5,821 nt of DNA from Pseudorhodobacter antarcticus (GTDB lineage Bacteria > Pseudomonadota > Alphaproteobacteria > Rhodobacterales > Rhodobacteraceae): assembly GCA_945861995.1 (NCBI GenBank), contig CAMAWZ010000163.1, positions 1 to 5,821 of the forward strand, in the 5' to 3' direction. This document shows positions 5,814 to 5,821 of this stretch, in pieces; within the stretch, counting starts at the first letter, position 1; every line of letters starts with the position of its first letter. The notes below the pieces were generated by a model that was not told the DNA's origin, did no database searches, and was given only the letters and a program-made list of their open reading frames with translations. The position numbers were made by a program, and so were the translations under genes.

Positions 5814-5821
5814 GATTAAAT

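Overview
The window (about 57-60% GC by eye, high G/C at third codon positions) looks like chromosomal DNA of an alphaproteobacterium of the Rhodobacteraceae (marine Roseobacter group). That placement is an inference from protein resemblance and gene content, not a measurement. The theme is methylated-amine catabolism: the indirect N-methylglutamate route for methylamine, plus trimethylamine monooxygenase.

Layout: positions 1-3670 hold a forward gene run: the 3' end of mgsA, then mgsB and mgsC (the three subunits of N-methylglutamate synthase), then gmaS (gamma-glutamylmethylamide synthetase). The run ends in a strong hairpin at 3692-3719 that can also terminate the converging gene. On the minus strand, 3732-4094 encodes a 120-residue single-domain cupin of unknown role. 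A 323-bp divergent intergenic region (4095-4417) carries a plausible promoter for each direction, short palindromes and a repeated GCAAGC motif. tmm (trimethylamine monooxygenase) fills 4418-5761 on the plus strand and has its own terminator at 5784-5813.

How the genes fit together (known pathway): Tmm oxidises trimethylamine to its N-oxide. Enzymes not in this window demethylate that to dimethylamine and then methylamine. GmaS ligates methylamine to glutamate using ATP, giving gamma-glutamylmethylamide. MgsABC transfers the methylamino group to form N-methylglutamate. N-methylglutamate dehydrogenase (MgdABCD, not in the window) then releases a C1 unit and regenerates glutamate.

Points most worth checking: an in-frame TAG at 944-946 appears to cut about 11 residues from the C-terminus of MgsB, since the same frame stays coding-like to a TGA at 977-979, 9 nt before mgsC. 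MgsC lacks the cysteines that hold the 3Fe-4S cluster in ordinary glutamate synthase. The cupin is the one gene here without an assigned role. I found no wholly new system: the backbone is a known pathway, and the novelty candidates are the cupin, the mgsB lesion and the control region between the cupin and tmm.
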